In this document: in pieces, positions 27,736-38,309 of the stretch
Numbering within the stretch: the first letter of the stretch is position 1
Layout: every line of letters begins with the position of its first letter
Assembly (NCBI GenBank): GCA_001543385.1
Contig: LPNH01000003.1
Coordinates: 1-64,000, forward strand
Direction: 5' to 3'
DNA length: 64,000 nucleotides
Source of the DNA: Candidatus Hemicellulosilyticus sp. P3
Lineage (GTDB): Bacteria > Bacteroidota > Bacteroidia > Bacteroidales > P3
Position numbers and translations under genes: made by a program
The notes under the pieces: generated by a model
Seen by the model: the letters and a program-made list of their open reading frames with translations, nothing else
Told to the model about the DNA's origin: nothing
The model's database searches: none

Positions 27736-28934
27736 GCCGTCGACCCCTGTTGCGGCGCGGTTTTGACCGCCTGAAACCCCAATTCCGCCCCGGCGGGCGC
27801 TTTGCCTGGCTGCAAAGCACCTTCGAGGCTTTCGAGACGTTTGCCTACACGCCGGCCACGGTGACGCGGCAAGGCGCCCATGTGCGCGACGCCGTCGACA
27901 TGAAGCGGTCCATGTTCACCGTGGTGACGGCGCTGATGCCCGCCCTGCTGTTCGGTATGTGGAATATCGGCTACCAGACCTCGCTGCACAGCGCCGACTG
28001 GCCCTATGCCGCAGGCGCTGCATCGTTTTGGCCCTGTATGTGGTTCGGGTTGGTGCGCCTGATGCCGATGATAGCGGTGAGCTACGGTGTGGGGCTTGCC
28101 ATCGAGTTCGCCTTTGCCCAGGTACGGCGTCATGAGGTCAATGAGGGCTATTTGGTGACGGGCCTGCTCATCCCGATGATAGTGCCTGTCACAACGCCGT
28201 TGTGGCAGCTGGCGCTGGCCGTGGCCTTTGCTGTGATTATTGCCAAAGAGGCTTTCGGCGGCACCGGCATGAATTTTATCAACCCCGCCTTGGCGGCGCG
28301 CGCGTTTCTGTTCTTTGCCTACCCCGCCCGCATGTCGGGCGACGGGGTGTGGATCGCCCGCCGTATGTGGGGCGCTGACGCCATTGCCGGCGCCACGCCG
28401 CTGGGCGAGATGGCGTCGGGGGCGGCCCGTCCGTCCGCCTCGCTGTTGGAGCTGCTGGCGGGCACTGTCCCCGGCAGCACCTGCGAGACTTCGGCTGTAG
28501 CGATCTTGGCGGGTGCCGCCCTGTTGTTGCTGACGGGGGTGGCGTCGTGGCGCATCATGGCCGGCGTTGTCCTCGGCGGCAGCCTGACGGGGCTGCTGTT
28601 CAACCTGTTGGCGCTCTCCGGTGCGCCGTTCTCCGCCTCCGCTTATCTGCACCTTCCGTTCTATTACCATTTGTTGACGGGCGGCTTCCTGTTCGGAGCC
28701 GTCTTCATGGCGACAGACCCTGTGACCGCGGCGCAGACCCGGACGGGCCGGTGGATATACGGCCTGCTGACAGGGGCGTTTGCCATCGTGCTGCGCGTCT
28801 GCAACCCGGCCTATCCTGAGGGCATGATGCTCAGCATACTGCTGATGAACTGCTTTGCACCGCTCATCGACCATTGTGTTGTCGAATGCAATGTCCGGCG
28901 CCGGGCGCGTCGCGGAAAGGAGGTGTCGCAGTGA
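27732..28934 (+). CDS. nqrB: Na+-NQR subunit B
   Basis: A 400-residue integral membrane subunit, the main Na+ channel component, carrying riboflavin and a covalently attached FMN. The flavinylation motif is AGATPL with Thr222. Other NqrB stretches are HVRDAVDMKRSMFTVV, MFGTWNIGYQT-like FGMWNIGYQTS, and GGFLFGAVFMATDPVTA. The start is taken as GTG 27732, overlapping the nqrA stop and preceded by a perfect AGGAGG at 27722-27727. An in-frame GTG at 27714 is possible. It overlaps nqrC by four bases (GTGA). Confidence 0.95.
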   Translation: MSRRPLLRRGFDRLKPQFRPGGRFAWLQSTFEAFETFAYTPATVTRQGAHVRDAVDMKRSMFTVVTALMPALLFGMWNIGYQTSLHSADWPYAAGAASFWPCMWFGLVRLMPMIAVSYGVGLAIEFAFAQVRRHEVNEGYLVTGLLIPMIVPVTTPLWQLALAVAFAVIIAKEAFGGTGMNFINPALAARAFLFFAYPARMSGDGVWIARRMWGADAIAGATPLGEMASGAARPSASLLELLAGTVPGSTCETSAVAILAGAALLLLTGVASWRIMAGVVLGGSLTGLLFNLLALSGAPFSASAYLHLPFYYHLLTGGFLFGAVFMATDPVTAAQTRTGRWIYGLLTGAFAIVLRVCNPAYPEGMMLSILLMNCFAPLIDHCVVECNVRRRARRGKEVSQ

Positions 28935-29539
28935 GGTCGTTCAGCAACCGCTACATTGTCCTCTATGCCGCCGCCCTGGTGGCGGTGGCGGCATTGCTGC
29001 TCACGGTGGTCAGCGTGTCGCTGCAGCCCCGCCAGCAGCACAACCGCCAGCTGGAGACGCAGCGTATGATCCTGAAAGCCGCCGGCATCGACGCCACGCC
29101 GGCCGACGCCGGCCGGCTTTATGCCGCGCATATCCGCGAGGTGCGGCTGTTGGAACAGGACAGTCTGACGGCCTGGATGTACGGCACATCCTGCATCCTT
29201 CCTGTGCGTGGCAACGGCCTGTGGGGGCCTATATGGGGCTACATCTGCTTTGACCGCGACTGGACGGTGACGGGCGCCGTGTTCGACCATCAGGGCGAGA
29301 CTCCGGGGTTGGGCGGCGAGATAGCCACCGAGGCGTTTGCACGGCGTTTTATAGGCAAAAGCTGCACCGACACGTCGTACACCCGTTTCGTGCCCATCGT
29401 GCTGACCAAACACGCCGACCCGGCATCGCGTCACGAGGTCGACGCCATCAGCGGCGGCACCATGACCAGCAACGGTGTCACGGCGATGTTGCGCGACTGT
29501 CTGTCGAAATATCAAGACTGTATGTTACATGAGCGTTAG
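28931..29539 (+). CDS. nqrC: Na+-NQR subunit C
   Basis: This 202-residue subunit has one N-terminal transmembrane helix (about 8-30) and an extracytoplasmic FMN-binding domain. The flavinylation motif is Ser174-Gly-Gly-Thr177-Met-Thr-Ser in VDAISGGTMTSNGV, with Thr177 the expected covalent FMN site. Gly replaces the Ala of the usual SGAT. GNGLWGPIWGYICFD and HQGETPGLGGEI are typical of the family. The GTG start overlaps the nqrB stop. An upstream ATG at 28874 would give an implausible cysteine-rich leader. Confidence 0.93.
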   Translation: MRSFSNRYIVLYAAALVAVAALLLTVVSVSLQPRQQHNRQLETQRMILKAAGIDATPADAGRLYAAHIREVRLLEQDSLTAWMYGTSCILPVRGNGLWGPIWGYICFDRDWTVTGAVFDHQGETPGLGGEIATEAFARRFIGKSCTDTSYTRFVPIVLTKHADPASRHEVDAISGGTMTSNGVTAMLRDCLSKYQDCMLHER

Positions 29540-30152
29540 GAAATGGAAATTGGTCACGATGCCGTGGAGCCGGCAGAACCCCGTCACCGTCCAGGTGCTG
29601 GGCGTCTGCTCCTGCTTGGCGGTGACGGCGCAGCTCAAACCGGCGGTGGTCATGGCGGCCAGCGTCACAGCGGTGGTGATGCTCAGCAACCTCGTCATCT
29701 CGCTGCTGCGCCACACCATCCCGCCGCGCATCCGCATCATCGTGCAATTGGTGGTGGTGGCGACACTGGTGGTGGTCACGGACCAGCTGCTGAAGGCCTA
29801 CGCCTACGATGTCAGCCGCCAGCTCTCGGTATATGTGGGGCTGATTATCACGAACTGCATCGTCATGGGGCGTCTTGAGGCTTTTGCGATGACACACGGC
29901 CCGTGGGAGTCGTTGCTCGACGGGTTGGGCAACGGGCTGGGATATGCCTTCATTTTGGTCGTGCTGGGCGTTGTACGCGAGTTGTTCGGCAGCGGCACGC
30001 TGTGGGGTTTCCCTGTGGCGGAGCGGCTGGGGCTCTATCGCCTGGGCTACGAGAATAACGGTCTTTTCGTCATGGCCCCGATGGCTCTCATCCTGATGGG
30101 GCTTGTCATCTGGCTGCAACGCAACTCCGACAGCGGCCTGCAGGAAAAATAG
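29529..30152 (+). CDS. nqrD: Na+-NQR subunit D
   Basis: A 207-residue membrane subunit with six predicted helices, homologous to NqrE and RnfA/E. LGVCSCLAVTAQLKPAVVMA contains the cysteine (Cys27 or Cys29) expected to ligate the intramembrane iron centre shared with NqrE, and the second is in IITNCIVMGRLEAFA. NGLGYAFILVVLGVVRELFGSG is family-typical. ATG 29529 is chosen because it aligns with NqrD starts. It overlaps nqrC by 11 bases. Confidence 0.95.
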   Translation: MSVRKWKLVTMPWSRQNPVTVQVLGVCSCLAVTAQLKPAVVMAASVTAVVMLSNLVISLLRHTIPPRIRIIVQLVVVATLVVVTDQLLKAYAYDVSRQLSVYVGLIITNCIVMGRLEAFAMTHGPWESLLDGLGNGLGYAFILVVLGVVRELFGSGTLWGFPVAERLGLYRLGYENNGLFVMAPMALILMGLVIWLQRNSDSGLQEK

Positions 30153-30161
30153 ACATTCGAT

Positions 30162-30779
30162 ATGGGAGCATTCTTCAATATTCTGGTCCGTTCGGTCTTT
30201 GTCGACAACATGATTTTCGCCTTCTTTCTGGGCATGTGCTCCTATCTGGCGGTGTCGAAGACCGTGAAGACCTCTTTCGGACTGGGCGTGGCGGTGACAT
30301 TTGTGCTGCTGGTCACGGTCCCCGTCAACTATTTGATTGACCGCTATCTGCTTCAGCCCGGCGCCTTGCGTTGGGTAAGCGAGTCCCTGGCCGGCGTCGA
30401 CCTCTCGTTTCTGAGCCTCATTGTCTTCATCGCGGTCATCGCCTCCATCGTCCAGATGGTTGAGATGGTGGTGGAGCGTTTTTCGCCGGCACTCTACAAT
30501 GCGTTGGGTGTCTTCCTGCCGCTCATCGCTGTCAATTGCGCCATTATGGGCGGCTCGTTGTTCATGCAGCAACGCGCTTACGGCAGCCTCACCGAGGTGA
30601 CGGCCTTTGCCCTGGGTTCCGGGACAGGGTGGCTGCTGGCTATCGTCGGCATCGCCGCCATCCGTGAGAAACTGCGCTATTCGCAGGTGCCCGCCGCGTT
30701 GCGCGGGGTGGGTGTCACATTTATCATCACCGGGCTGATGGGTATGGCTTTCATGGCCTTCATGGGTTTTAAAATATAG
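30162..30779 (+). CDS. nqrE: Na+-NQR subunit E
   Basis: A 205-residue, six-helix membrane subunit paired in inverted topology with Nqr[18 protein letters not shown] has Cys26 and [15 protein letters not shown] has the partner cysteine for the intramembrane iron centre. The length and the ending [15 protein letters not shown] match NqrE. It lies nine bases after nqrD and 18 before nqrF. Confidence 0.95.
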   Translation: MGAFFNILVRSVFVDNMIFAFFLGMCSYLAVSKTVKTSFGLGVAVTFVLLVTVPVNYLIDRYLLQPGALRWVSESLAGVDLSFLSLIVFIAVIASIVQMVEMVVERFSPALYNALGVFLPLIAVNCAIMGGSLFMQQRAYGSLTEVTAFALGSGTGWLLAIVGIAAIREKLRYSQVPAALRGVGVTFIITGLMGMAFMAFMGFKI

Positions 30780-30797
30780 ACATATCGATACGTTGCC

Positions 30798-32072
30798 ATG
30801 TATATCACCGCCTTGTCCGCCCTTGCTGTTTTCATGACTGTCGTCATGTTGCTGCTGTTGTTGCTGCTGTTGCTGCGGTCGCGGCTGTTTCCCGAGGGGC
30901 AGGTGACGTTGCATATCAACGACGATCGTGAACTGAGGGTGCCTGCCGGCGGCACGCTCATCGGCACTCTGGGTGAACAGGGGGTGCACCTGCCGTCGGC
31001 ATGCGGCGGAAAGGGGTCGTGCGGGCAGTGCAAATGCCGCGTGGTGCAAGGCGGAGGGGCGATATTGCCCACAGAACAGGGCTTTTTCAGCCGACGTGAG
31101 CAGCAACAGGGCTGGCGTCTGGGCTGTCAGGTGAAGGTGAAGGAGGAACTCCGGATGGTGCTGCCCCCAAGCATTCTCGCTGTCAAGGAATACGAGTGTA
31201 CAGTGCTTTCGAACCGCAATGTGGCCACCTTCATCAAGGAGCTGCGCGTGCAGTTGCCGGCAGGCGAACATCTCGACTTTGAGCCGGGCAGCTATGCCCA
31301 AATCAAGATACCGCCTTTCCGCATCGACTACAGCTCGTTCGACCGCGCCATGATCGGTGAGCGCTATCTGCCCGTATGGGAGCAAAGCGGCATGTTCCGT
31401 CTGCGTTGCACCAATGACGAGCCCACGGTGCGTGCCTACTCCATGGCCAACTACCCTGCCGAGGGCGACGTCTTTATGCTCACGGTGCGTGTGGCCACGC
31501 CTCCGTTGCGCCCCGATCGAGGCGGCTTTATGCCGGTCAACCCCGGAGTGGCCTCCTCCTATATCTTCTCGTTGCGTCCCGGCGACAAGGTGACCATGTC
31601 GGGCCCTTATGGTGACTTCCATGTGAACCCGGTGCCTGAGGGCAAGGCGGTGCCCGAGCGTGTGTGGGTGGGCGGCGGCGCAGGCATGGCGCCTCTCAGG
31701 GCGCAGATCATGCATCTGACCCGCACGTTGCATCTCACCGAGGGTGTGATGCACTTTTTCTATGGTGCCCGTTCGTTGGCGGAGGTGTTTTATCTCGACG
31801 ACTTTATGCAGCTGCAGCGCGATTTTCCCAACTTCAGCTTCCACCTTGCCCTTGACCGCCCTGACGCCGCCGCCGACCGGGTCGGCGTACCCTACACGGC
31901 AGGCTTTGTCCATCAGGTGATGCTCGACACCTATTTGGCCGCCCATCCCGCCCCCGAGGAGATAGAATATTATATGTGCGGCCCCGGCCCCATGAGCGCC
32001 GCCGTGACGCAGATGCTTGACAGCCTGGGTGTGCCGACCGGCAATATCCGCTACGACAACTTCGGCAGCTGA
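30798..32072 (+). CDS. nqrF: Na+-NQR subunit F (NADH dehydrogenase, FAD and 2Fe-2S)
   Basis: This 424-residue electron-input subunit has an N-terminal membrane helix (about 3-27) and a ferredoxin-type 2Fe-2S domain with Cys69, Cys75, Cys78 and Cys110 (ACGGKGSCGQCKC). A FAD domain contains RAYSMANYP, and an NADH-binding domain contains GGGAGMAPLRAQIMH and CGPGPMSAAV. It oxidises NADH and passes electrons to the other subunits. It completes a full nqrABCDEF operon with no gene missing. Confidence 0.97.
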   Translation: MYITALSALAVFMTVVMLLLLLLLLLRSRLFPEGQVTLHINDDRELRVPAGGTLIGTLGEQGVHLPSACGGKGSCGQCKCRVVQGGGAILPTEQGFFSRREQQQGWRLGCQVKVKEELRMVLPPSILAVKEYECTVLSNRNVATFIKELRVQLPAGEHLDFEPGSYAQIKIPPFRIDYSSFDRAMIGERYLPVWEQSGMFRLRCTNDEPTVRAYSMANYPAEGDVFMLTVRVATPPLRPDRGGFMPVNPGVASSYIFSLRPGDKVTMSGPYGDFHVNPVPEGKAVPERVWVGGGAGMAPLRAQIMHLTRTLHLTEGVMHFFYGARSLAEVFYLDDFMQLQRDFPNFSFHLALDRPDAAADRVGVPYTAGFVHQVMLDTYLAAHPAPEEIEYYMCGPGPMSAAVTQMLDSLGVPTGNIRYDNFGS

Positions 32073-32136
32073 GCCGCTGCCCGCCACCTTTCAGCCGACA
32101 TTCACTGTTTATCCAGATATCTGAAAATTCAACCCC

Positions 32137-33096
32137 ATGACACTACCCCGCATTCATTCAGTGAGCAAAAAGATTTTTGTCGCCCTCCTGGGCGGTTTTC
32201 TGCTGCTCTTCCTGCTCTTTCACGCCACCGCCAACCTGCTTATCCTGCGCCATGACGAAGGTGCTTGGTATTCAGCATTCTGTCATTTCATGGGCACCAA
32301 TTGGGTGGTGAAAATTTTCGAGGTGCTGCTGCTGTGCGCCATCGCGTTCCATGCCTTGCTGACCCTGTGGCTGGCTTTGACCAACCGCCGGGCACGTCCG
32401 GTGCGCTACCGCCAGCCACAGCGCACAAAGACTCACGCCGGATCGAAGCTGATGGTGTGGACCGGCATACTGATTCTCGTCTGCATGGTGATGCATTTCA
32501 CCGACTTCTATTTTGTCAAACTCGGCTGGGTGAAAGGCGAATACCAGGTACGGACGGAGCGGCTGCAGAGCGGCCGGCTGGCCGGCTTGATGCAGTTTGC
32601 CGAACAGATGAACCTGTCGCCGGCCGAGATGGCCGAGGAGCTGGAAAGCGGTGTGCAGCAGTATGGCGACAGCGCCGGCCTCGACCCGCAGACCGCCGCC
32701 TATGTCGAAGAGATGCGCGGCCAGCTGGCGGTGCTGAACATCTTGCAGCGAGCCTACGATGAAAACCTTGTCAGCGGCGACGGCCAGTGGATACGCCACC
32801 TCACCTACGATGAGCGGCAGACGCTGCGTGAGGTGTTGCCCGAAAGCGACCCGGAACCGGATTTCTATTACATGGCCCGGCAGAAGTTCCGCGACAGCTA
32901 TCTGGTGGTCATGTACCTTCTTTTCTTCGCAGTGGTGTTCCTGCATCTGCGTCATGCCTTCCCCTCGATGTTTCAGACGCTGGGTCTGAACAACTATAAA
33001 TACTGCGGTGCCGTGGAGGTGCTGGGCAAGGTCTACTGCTGGTTGGTGACGCTGATGTTCGCCGCCGTGCCGATTCTCGTTTATCTGGGTCTGTAA
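32137..33096 (+). CDS. frdC: Fumarate reductase/succinate dehydrogenase cytochrome b subunit with enlarged loop
   Basis: This 319-residue di-haem-type membrane anchor has five hydrophobic segments, at about 12-36, 58-82, 104-127, 254-271 and 299-318. Candidate haem ligands are histidines in LLFHATANL, AFHALLTLW, MVMHFTDFYF and VFLHLRHAF. LGLNNYKY matches the family end. Typical Bacteroidales members have about 230 residues. Here roughly 85-100 extra, mostly polar residues sit between helices 3 and 4 (about 135-250), including AEEMAEELES-like acidic helix sequence. It lies 64 bases after nqrF and leads frdCAB. Confidence 0.85.
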   Translation: MTLPRIHSVSKKIFVALLGGFLLLFLLFHATANLLILRHDEGAWYSAFCHFMGTNWVVKIFEVLLLCAIAFHALLTLWLALTNRRARPVRYRQPQRTKTHAGSKLMVWTGILILVCMVMHFTDFYFVKLGWVKGEYQVRTERLQSGRLAGLMQFAEQMNLSPAEMAEELESGVQQYGDSAGLDPQTAAYVEEMRGQLAVLNILQRAYDENLVSGDGQWIRHLTYDERQTLREVLPESDPEPDFYYMARQKFRDSYLVVMYLLFFAVVFLHLRHAFPSMFQTLGLNNYKYCGAVEVLGKVYCWLVTLMFAAVPILVYLGL

Positions 33097-33218
33097 ATCA
33101 ATGCTCCCGGCAGCTCAGCCTGGCCAAATCATTCCGCGCCGATCGCTTCAGCACTGATCTGTCGGATTTATAAGATTTCGCGGGTCGGGCGAGCCGGAAA
33201 AAACAATAAAACGAAAGT

Positions 33219-35177
<1,959 letters not shown>

Positions 35178-35264
35178 CGATTGGCGATAAGCGAATAGTG
35201 AAAAGACCTGTTGGACTTAGTGGACCCGTTTGTCCTGTCAGTCCGATCAAAAAAAGACAGTAGT

Positions 35265-36020
35265 ATGAATTTTACCCTTCATATATGGCGTCAGGCCGAC
35301 GCCCTTTCCCAAGGCCGTTTTGAGACCTATCGGGTCGAGCATATCTCTCCCGACTGCTCCTTTCTTGAGATGCTCGACATCCTCAACGGGCAGCTTGTCG
35401 GCGACTCGGTCGCCCATCCAGTCTGTTTTGACAACGATTGCCGCGAAGGTATCTGCGGCATGTGCGGCCTCTATATCAACGGACGGCCGCACGGCAACGA
35501 CGACGGCGTCACCACCTGCCAGCTTCACATGCGCCGTTTCAGCGACGGCGACGAGATTTGGGTCGAGCCATGGCGGGCCAAACCGTTCCCGGTGGTGCGC
35601 GACTTGGTCGTCGACCGCAGTGCGTTCGACAAGATTATCCAGGCCGGCGGCTATATCAGCGCCACCACCGGCGGTGCGCCCGACGCCAATGCCATCCTGA
35701 TCCCCAAGCACAAAGCCGACGAGGCGATGGATGCCGCCGCCTGCATCGGTTGCGGCGCTTGTGTGGCTGCCTGCAAAAACGCCAGCGCCATGCTTTTCGT
35801 CGCCGCCAAGGTGAGCCATCTCAGCCTGCTGCCGCAGGGGCAGCCCGAGGCCGCCGACCGGGTGCGTCGCATGGTGAGCAAGATGGACGAGCTGGGTTTC
35901 GGCAGCTGCACCAACACCTTTGCTTGCGAGGCAGAATGCCCCAAGCAGATCAAACGGCAGCATATCGCCCGACTCAACCGGCAGTGGATAGGGCAGGCCT
36001 TCGGGCGCGACCGGAAATAA
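35265..36020 (+). CDS. frdB: Fumarate reductase/succinate dehydrogenase iron-sulfur subunit
   Basis: A 251-residue subunit read from ATG 35265 ([20 protein letters not shown]). A plant-type 2Fe-2S ferredoxin domain has [20 protein letters not shown] bacterial-type domain has [14 protein letters not shown] for 4Fe-4S and a later cysteine set in [15 protein letters not shown] for the remaining clusters. It wires the flavin in FrdA to the haems and menaquinol in FrdC. An upstream ATG at 35211 is in a frame without family similarity. The terminator at 36053 ends the block. Confidence 0.95.
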   Translation: MNFTLHIWRQADALSQGRFETYRVEHISPDCSFLEMLDILNGQLVGDSVAHPVCFDNDCREGICGMCGLYINGRPHGNDDGVTTCQLHMRRFSDGDEIWVEPWRAKPFPVVRDLVVDRSAFDKIIQAGGYISATTGGAPDANAILIPKHKADEAMDAAACIGCGACVAACKNASAMLFVAAKVSHLSLLPQGQPEAADRVRRMVSKMDELGFGSCTNTFACEAECPKQIKRQHIARLNRQWIGQAFGRDRK

Positions 36021-36052
36021 ACCCAAACCGGCTGGCCGGTCGGGGATAAAAT

Positions 36053-36077
36053 AAAACGGGCATTCGCCCGTTTTTTT
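36053..36077. terminator. Bidirectional terminator after frdB
   Basis: CGGGC/GCCCG stem (36057-36061 and 36066-36070) with ATTC loop, flanked by A4 and T7, between convergent frdB and the dipeptidase gene. It can work on both strands. Confidence 0.9.
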
Positions 36078-36097
36078 ACCGTGTAAGCGTAGCCGCG

Positions 36098-37549
36098 TCA
36101 CTTCTCCGGAATGGATTCCAGCACGGCGACCAGATAGTCGTAGAATTTTTTGCTGCTGGGAATGTTGGCCCGCTCGTCGGGGCTGTGGGGGTTCTGCAGT
36201 GTGGGGCCGAAGGAGATCATCTCCATGTCGGGGTATTTGCCTCCCAGCAGTCCACACTCCAGACCGGCGTGGATGGCCACGACGGCAGGCTCTTTCTTGT
36301 ACAGTTTCTTATAGGTGGCCTTCATGGTCTTGAGCAGTTGGCTCTGCATATTGGGTTTCCATCCGGGGTAGGCGCCGCTGAGCTTGCAGGTGCCGCCGGC
36401 CAGTTCTGCCAGGCAGACCAGCCGTTCGGCCAGCGCCTCTTTGGCGGTGTCGACAGAGGAGCGCAGCAATGCCTGGACGGTGAAATTCTTGCCTGTGGTC
36501 TTCACGATGGCCAGGTTGAGCGAGGTCTCCACCAGGCCCTCCATGTCGCGGCTCATGCGGATGACGCCGTTGGGGGCGATCATCATCAGGTTGATGATTT
36601 TCTGCGTGTCGGCGTCGCTGATAACGTTGCGCGGCATGCGCACGCGCTCGTATTTCATAAAGAAACCGGGTTCGACGGCGGCCAGCTCTTTCTTAATCCA
36701 GCCGGCCACTTTGTCGAATTCGGCCAGGATGCATTCGGTGTGCTCTTTCGGGAAGGCTACCACGGCTTCAGCGTCGCGCGGGATGGCGTTGCGCATATTG
36801 CCGCCTTCGACGCTGACAAGACGCAGCCCGCACTCGGCCACCCAGCGCAGATGGCGGAAGAGCAGTTTGTTGACATTGGCGCGGCCGGTGTTGATCTCCA
36901 TGCCGGAATGACCGCCCTTGAGGCCGCCCAGCGTCAGTTTGTAGGCGCAATAGCCCTCGGGGGCGTTGGCGGTGGAGTAGGGGATGTTCAGCGTGGCGTC
37001 GACGCCGCCGGCGCAACCCACATACAGCTCACCTTCGGTCTCAGAGTCGAGGTTGAGCAGGTATTCGGCCTTCAGCTCGCCTTTCTTCAGGCCGAAAGCT
37101 CCGGTCATGCCTGTCTCCTCGTCGGTGGTGATGAGTGCTTCCAGCGGGCCGTGTTTCAGCTTCTTCGACTCGAAGACAGCCATAATGGCCGCCACGCCCA
37201 GACCGTCGTCGGCACCTAATGTGGTGTCGCAGGCGTACACCCAGTCGTCGACCACCTTGGTCTCGATCGGGTCTTTCAAAAAGTCATGCACCTTGCCTGC
37301 GCGGGCTTGGGGCACCATGTCCATGTGGGCCTGCAGCACCACGGTCTTGCATTTTTCCATGCCCTTGGTCGCGGGCTTGGTCATGATGATGTTGCCGACC
37401 TTGTCGACACGGCAGTCGATTTTGCGCTCTTTGGCCCAGCCGACGAGGAAGTCGCGGACGGCCTCTTCGTGTTTCGACGGGCGCGGGCAGCGGGTGAGCA
37501 GGTGGAAATTGCTCCACAGCTCTTTGGGTTCGAGATTCTTGATGGTCAT
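36098..37549 (-). CDS. pepD: Aminoacyl-histidine dipeptidase (M20 family, PepD type)
   Basis: This 483-residue zinc dipeptidase belongs to the M20 group that cleaves Xaa-His and other dipeptides. Metal and catalytic motifs are VVLQAHMDMVPQ (zinc His, catalytic Asp), DTTLGADDGLGVAA (bridging Asp), TTDEETGMTGAFGL (catalytic Glu-Glu) and a C-terminal ISFGPTLQNPHSPDERANI with the last zinc His. The GLKGGHSGMEI stretch is in the dimerisation domain. It fits peptide use by an amino-acid-fermenting organism. It stands alone with its own promoter. Confidence 0.95.
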   Translation of the reverse strand: MTIKNLEPKELWSNFHLLTRCPRPSKHEEAVRDFLVGWAKERKIDCRVDKVGNIIMTKPATKGMEKCKTVVLQAHMDMVPQARAGKVHDFLKDPIETKVVDDWVYACDTTLGADDGLGVAAIMAVFESKKLKHGPLEALITTDEETGMTGAFGLKKGELKAEYLLNLDSETEGELYVGCAGGVDATLNIPYSTANAPEGYCAYKLTLGGLKGGHSGMEINTGRANVNKLLFRHLRWVAECGLRLVSVEGGNMRNAIPRDAEAVVAFPKEHTECILAEFDKVAGWIKKELAAVEPGFFMKYERVRMPRNVISDADTQKIINLMMIAPNGVIRMSRDMEGLVETSLNLAIVKTTGKNFTVQALLRSSVDTAKEALAERLVCLAELAGGTCKLSGAYPGWKPNMQSQLLKTMKATYKKLYKKEPAVVAIHAGLECGLLGGKYPDMEMISFGPTLQNPHSPDERANIPSSKKFYDYLVAVLESIPEK

Positions 37550-37589
37550 AATGGTTTATTTTTGAAAATTGTTTTGTCAGGAAACGGTG

Positions 37590-37620
37590 CAAATGTACAA
37601 AAAAATATTCTCTTCTGCAA
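37590..37620 (-). promoter_or_regulatory. Promoter of the dipeptidase gene
   Basis: On the minus strand TACATTTG (37597-37590) follows TTG (37620-37618) by a 20-base spacer. The leader to ATG 37549 is about 38 bases. Confidence 0.75.
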
Positions 37621-37625
37621 TCAGC

Positions 37626-38309
37626 CTATTCTGGCTCCGGGTCGGCATAGACGGGATTTTCCAAGGCGTGAAGGATGTCCTCGAACAGTTGATAGATGTT
37701 GTTGAGCGCTTTGCGCATCTTGGCGTTGGGCTCCTTCCGCATGCCGGTCAGCAGCGAACTTTCGGGTATGGGCACGTCGCGGTGCCGTTGAGGGACGTGC
37801 TGCGGCTCGGCGTTGTGGCGGACGATGGCCAGTTCCTCGCTTTCGCGCTGTCTGGCCTCGTCGGAGCGACGGTAGTCGAAATATTGCACCGAGAAGACAT
37901 CGCGGCGGGCCTCCTGCAACAATTCGTACCGGTGCCACTGCAACAGGTCGGAAGCGGGGGGCGGAAAGGTGTGGGTGGCGTAGTCGTCGTAGATGCGCCG
38001 TTGCTGCTCGAAGGCGTCGCGCCCGTTGATGAGCATGATCTTGTCATAGCGTGCAAAGTCGGCGTCGAGGCCCCGCAAGGGGTTGTCAACAAAGACATAG
38101 AGCAGGGCGTGCCGGTCGTCGTAGTGGAGAAAGAAAGGGCATCTTGCGTCGTCGGGCAGCTGCAGGTCGGTTTCGCGGGCCAGCGAAAGGTCGTAGAGCC
38201 TGTTGAAACATTCGGCGAATTCATAGTTCGGGCATTGCGTCTCCCACAGCAGGAATGCGGTTTCGGAAAACGAGAGCGACAGTTCGGCAAGACGTGCGTG
38301 ACGAGACAT
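37626..38309 (-). CDS. Hypothetical protein, probably coupled to the radical SAM gene
   Basis: A 227-residue soluble protein read from ATG 38309 (MSRHARLAELSLSFSETAFL). The longer ORF start at 38375 lies inside the upstream gene. No signal peptide or membrane segment is seen. Recognisable runs are LYDLSLARETDLQLPDDARC, YVFVDNPLRGLDADFARYDK and a C-terminal helix MRKALNNIYQLFEDILHAL. I do not recognise the family. Its ATG shares one base with the stop of the radical SAM gene (TGATG), so translation is probably coupled and the two products may act together. Confidence 0.75.
   Translation of the reverse strand: MSRHARLAELSLSFSETAFLLWETQCPNYEFAECFNRLYDLSLARETDLQLPDDARCPFFLHYDDRHALLYVFVDNPLRGLDADFARYDKIMLINGRDAFEQQRRIYDDYATHTFPPPASDLLQWHRYELLQEARRDVFSVQYFDYRRSDEARQRESEELAIVRHNAEPQHVPQRHRDVPIPESSLLTGMRKEPNAKMRKALNNIYQLFEDILHALENPVYADPEPE

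Noticed and set aside
29478-32087. 869-codon open frame antisense to nqrD-nqrF
   Set aside because: It crosses three well-defined genes, and its product is rich in His and Gln with no recognisable fold.
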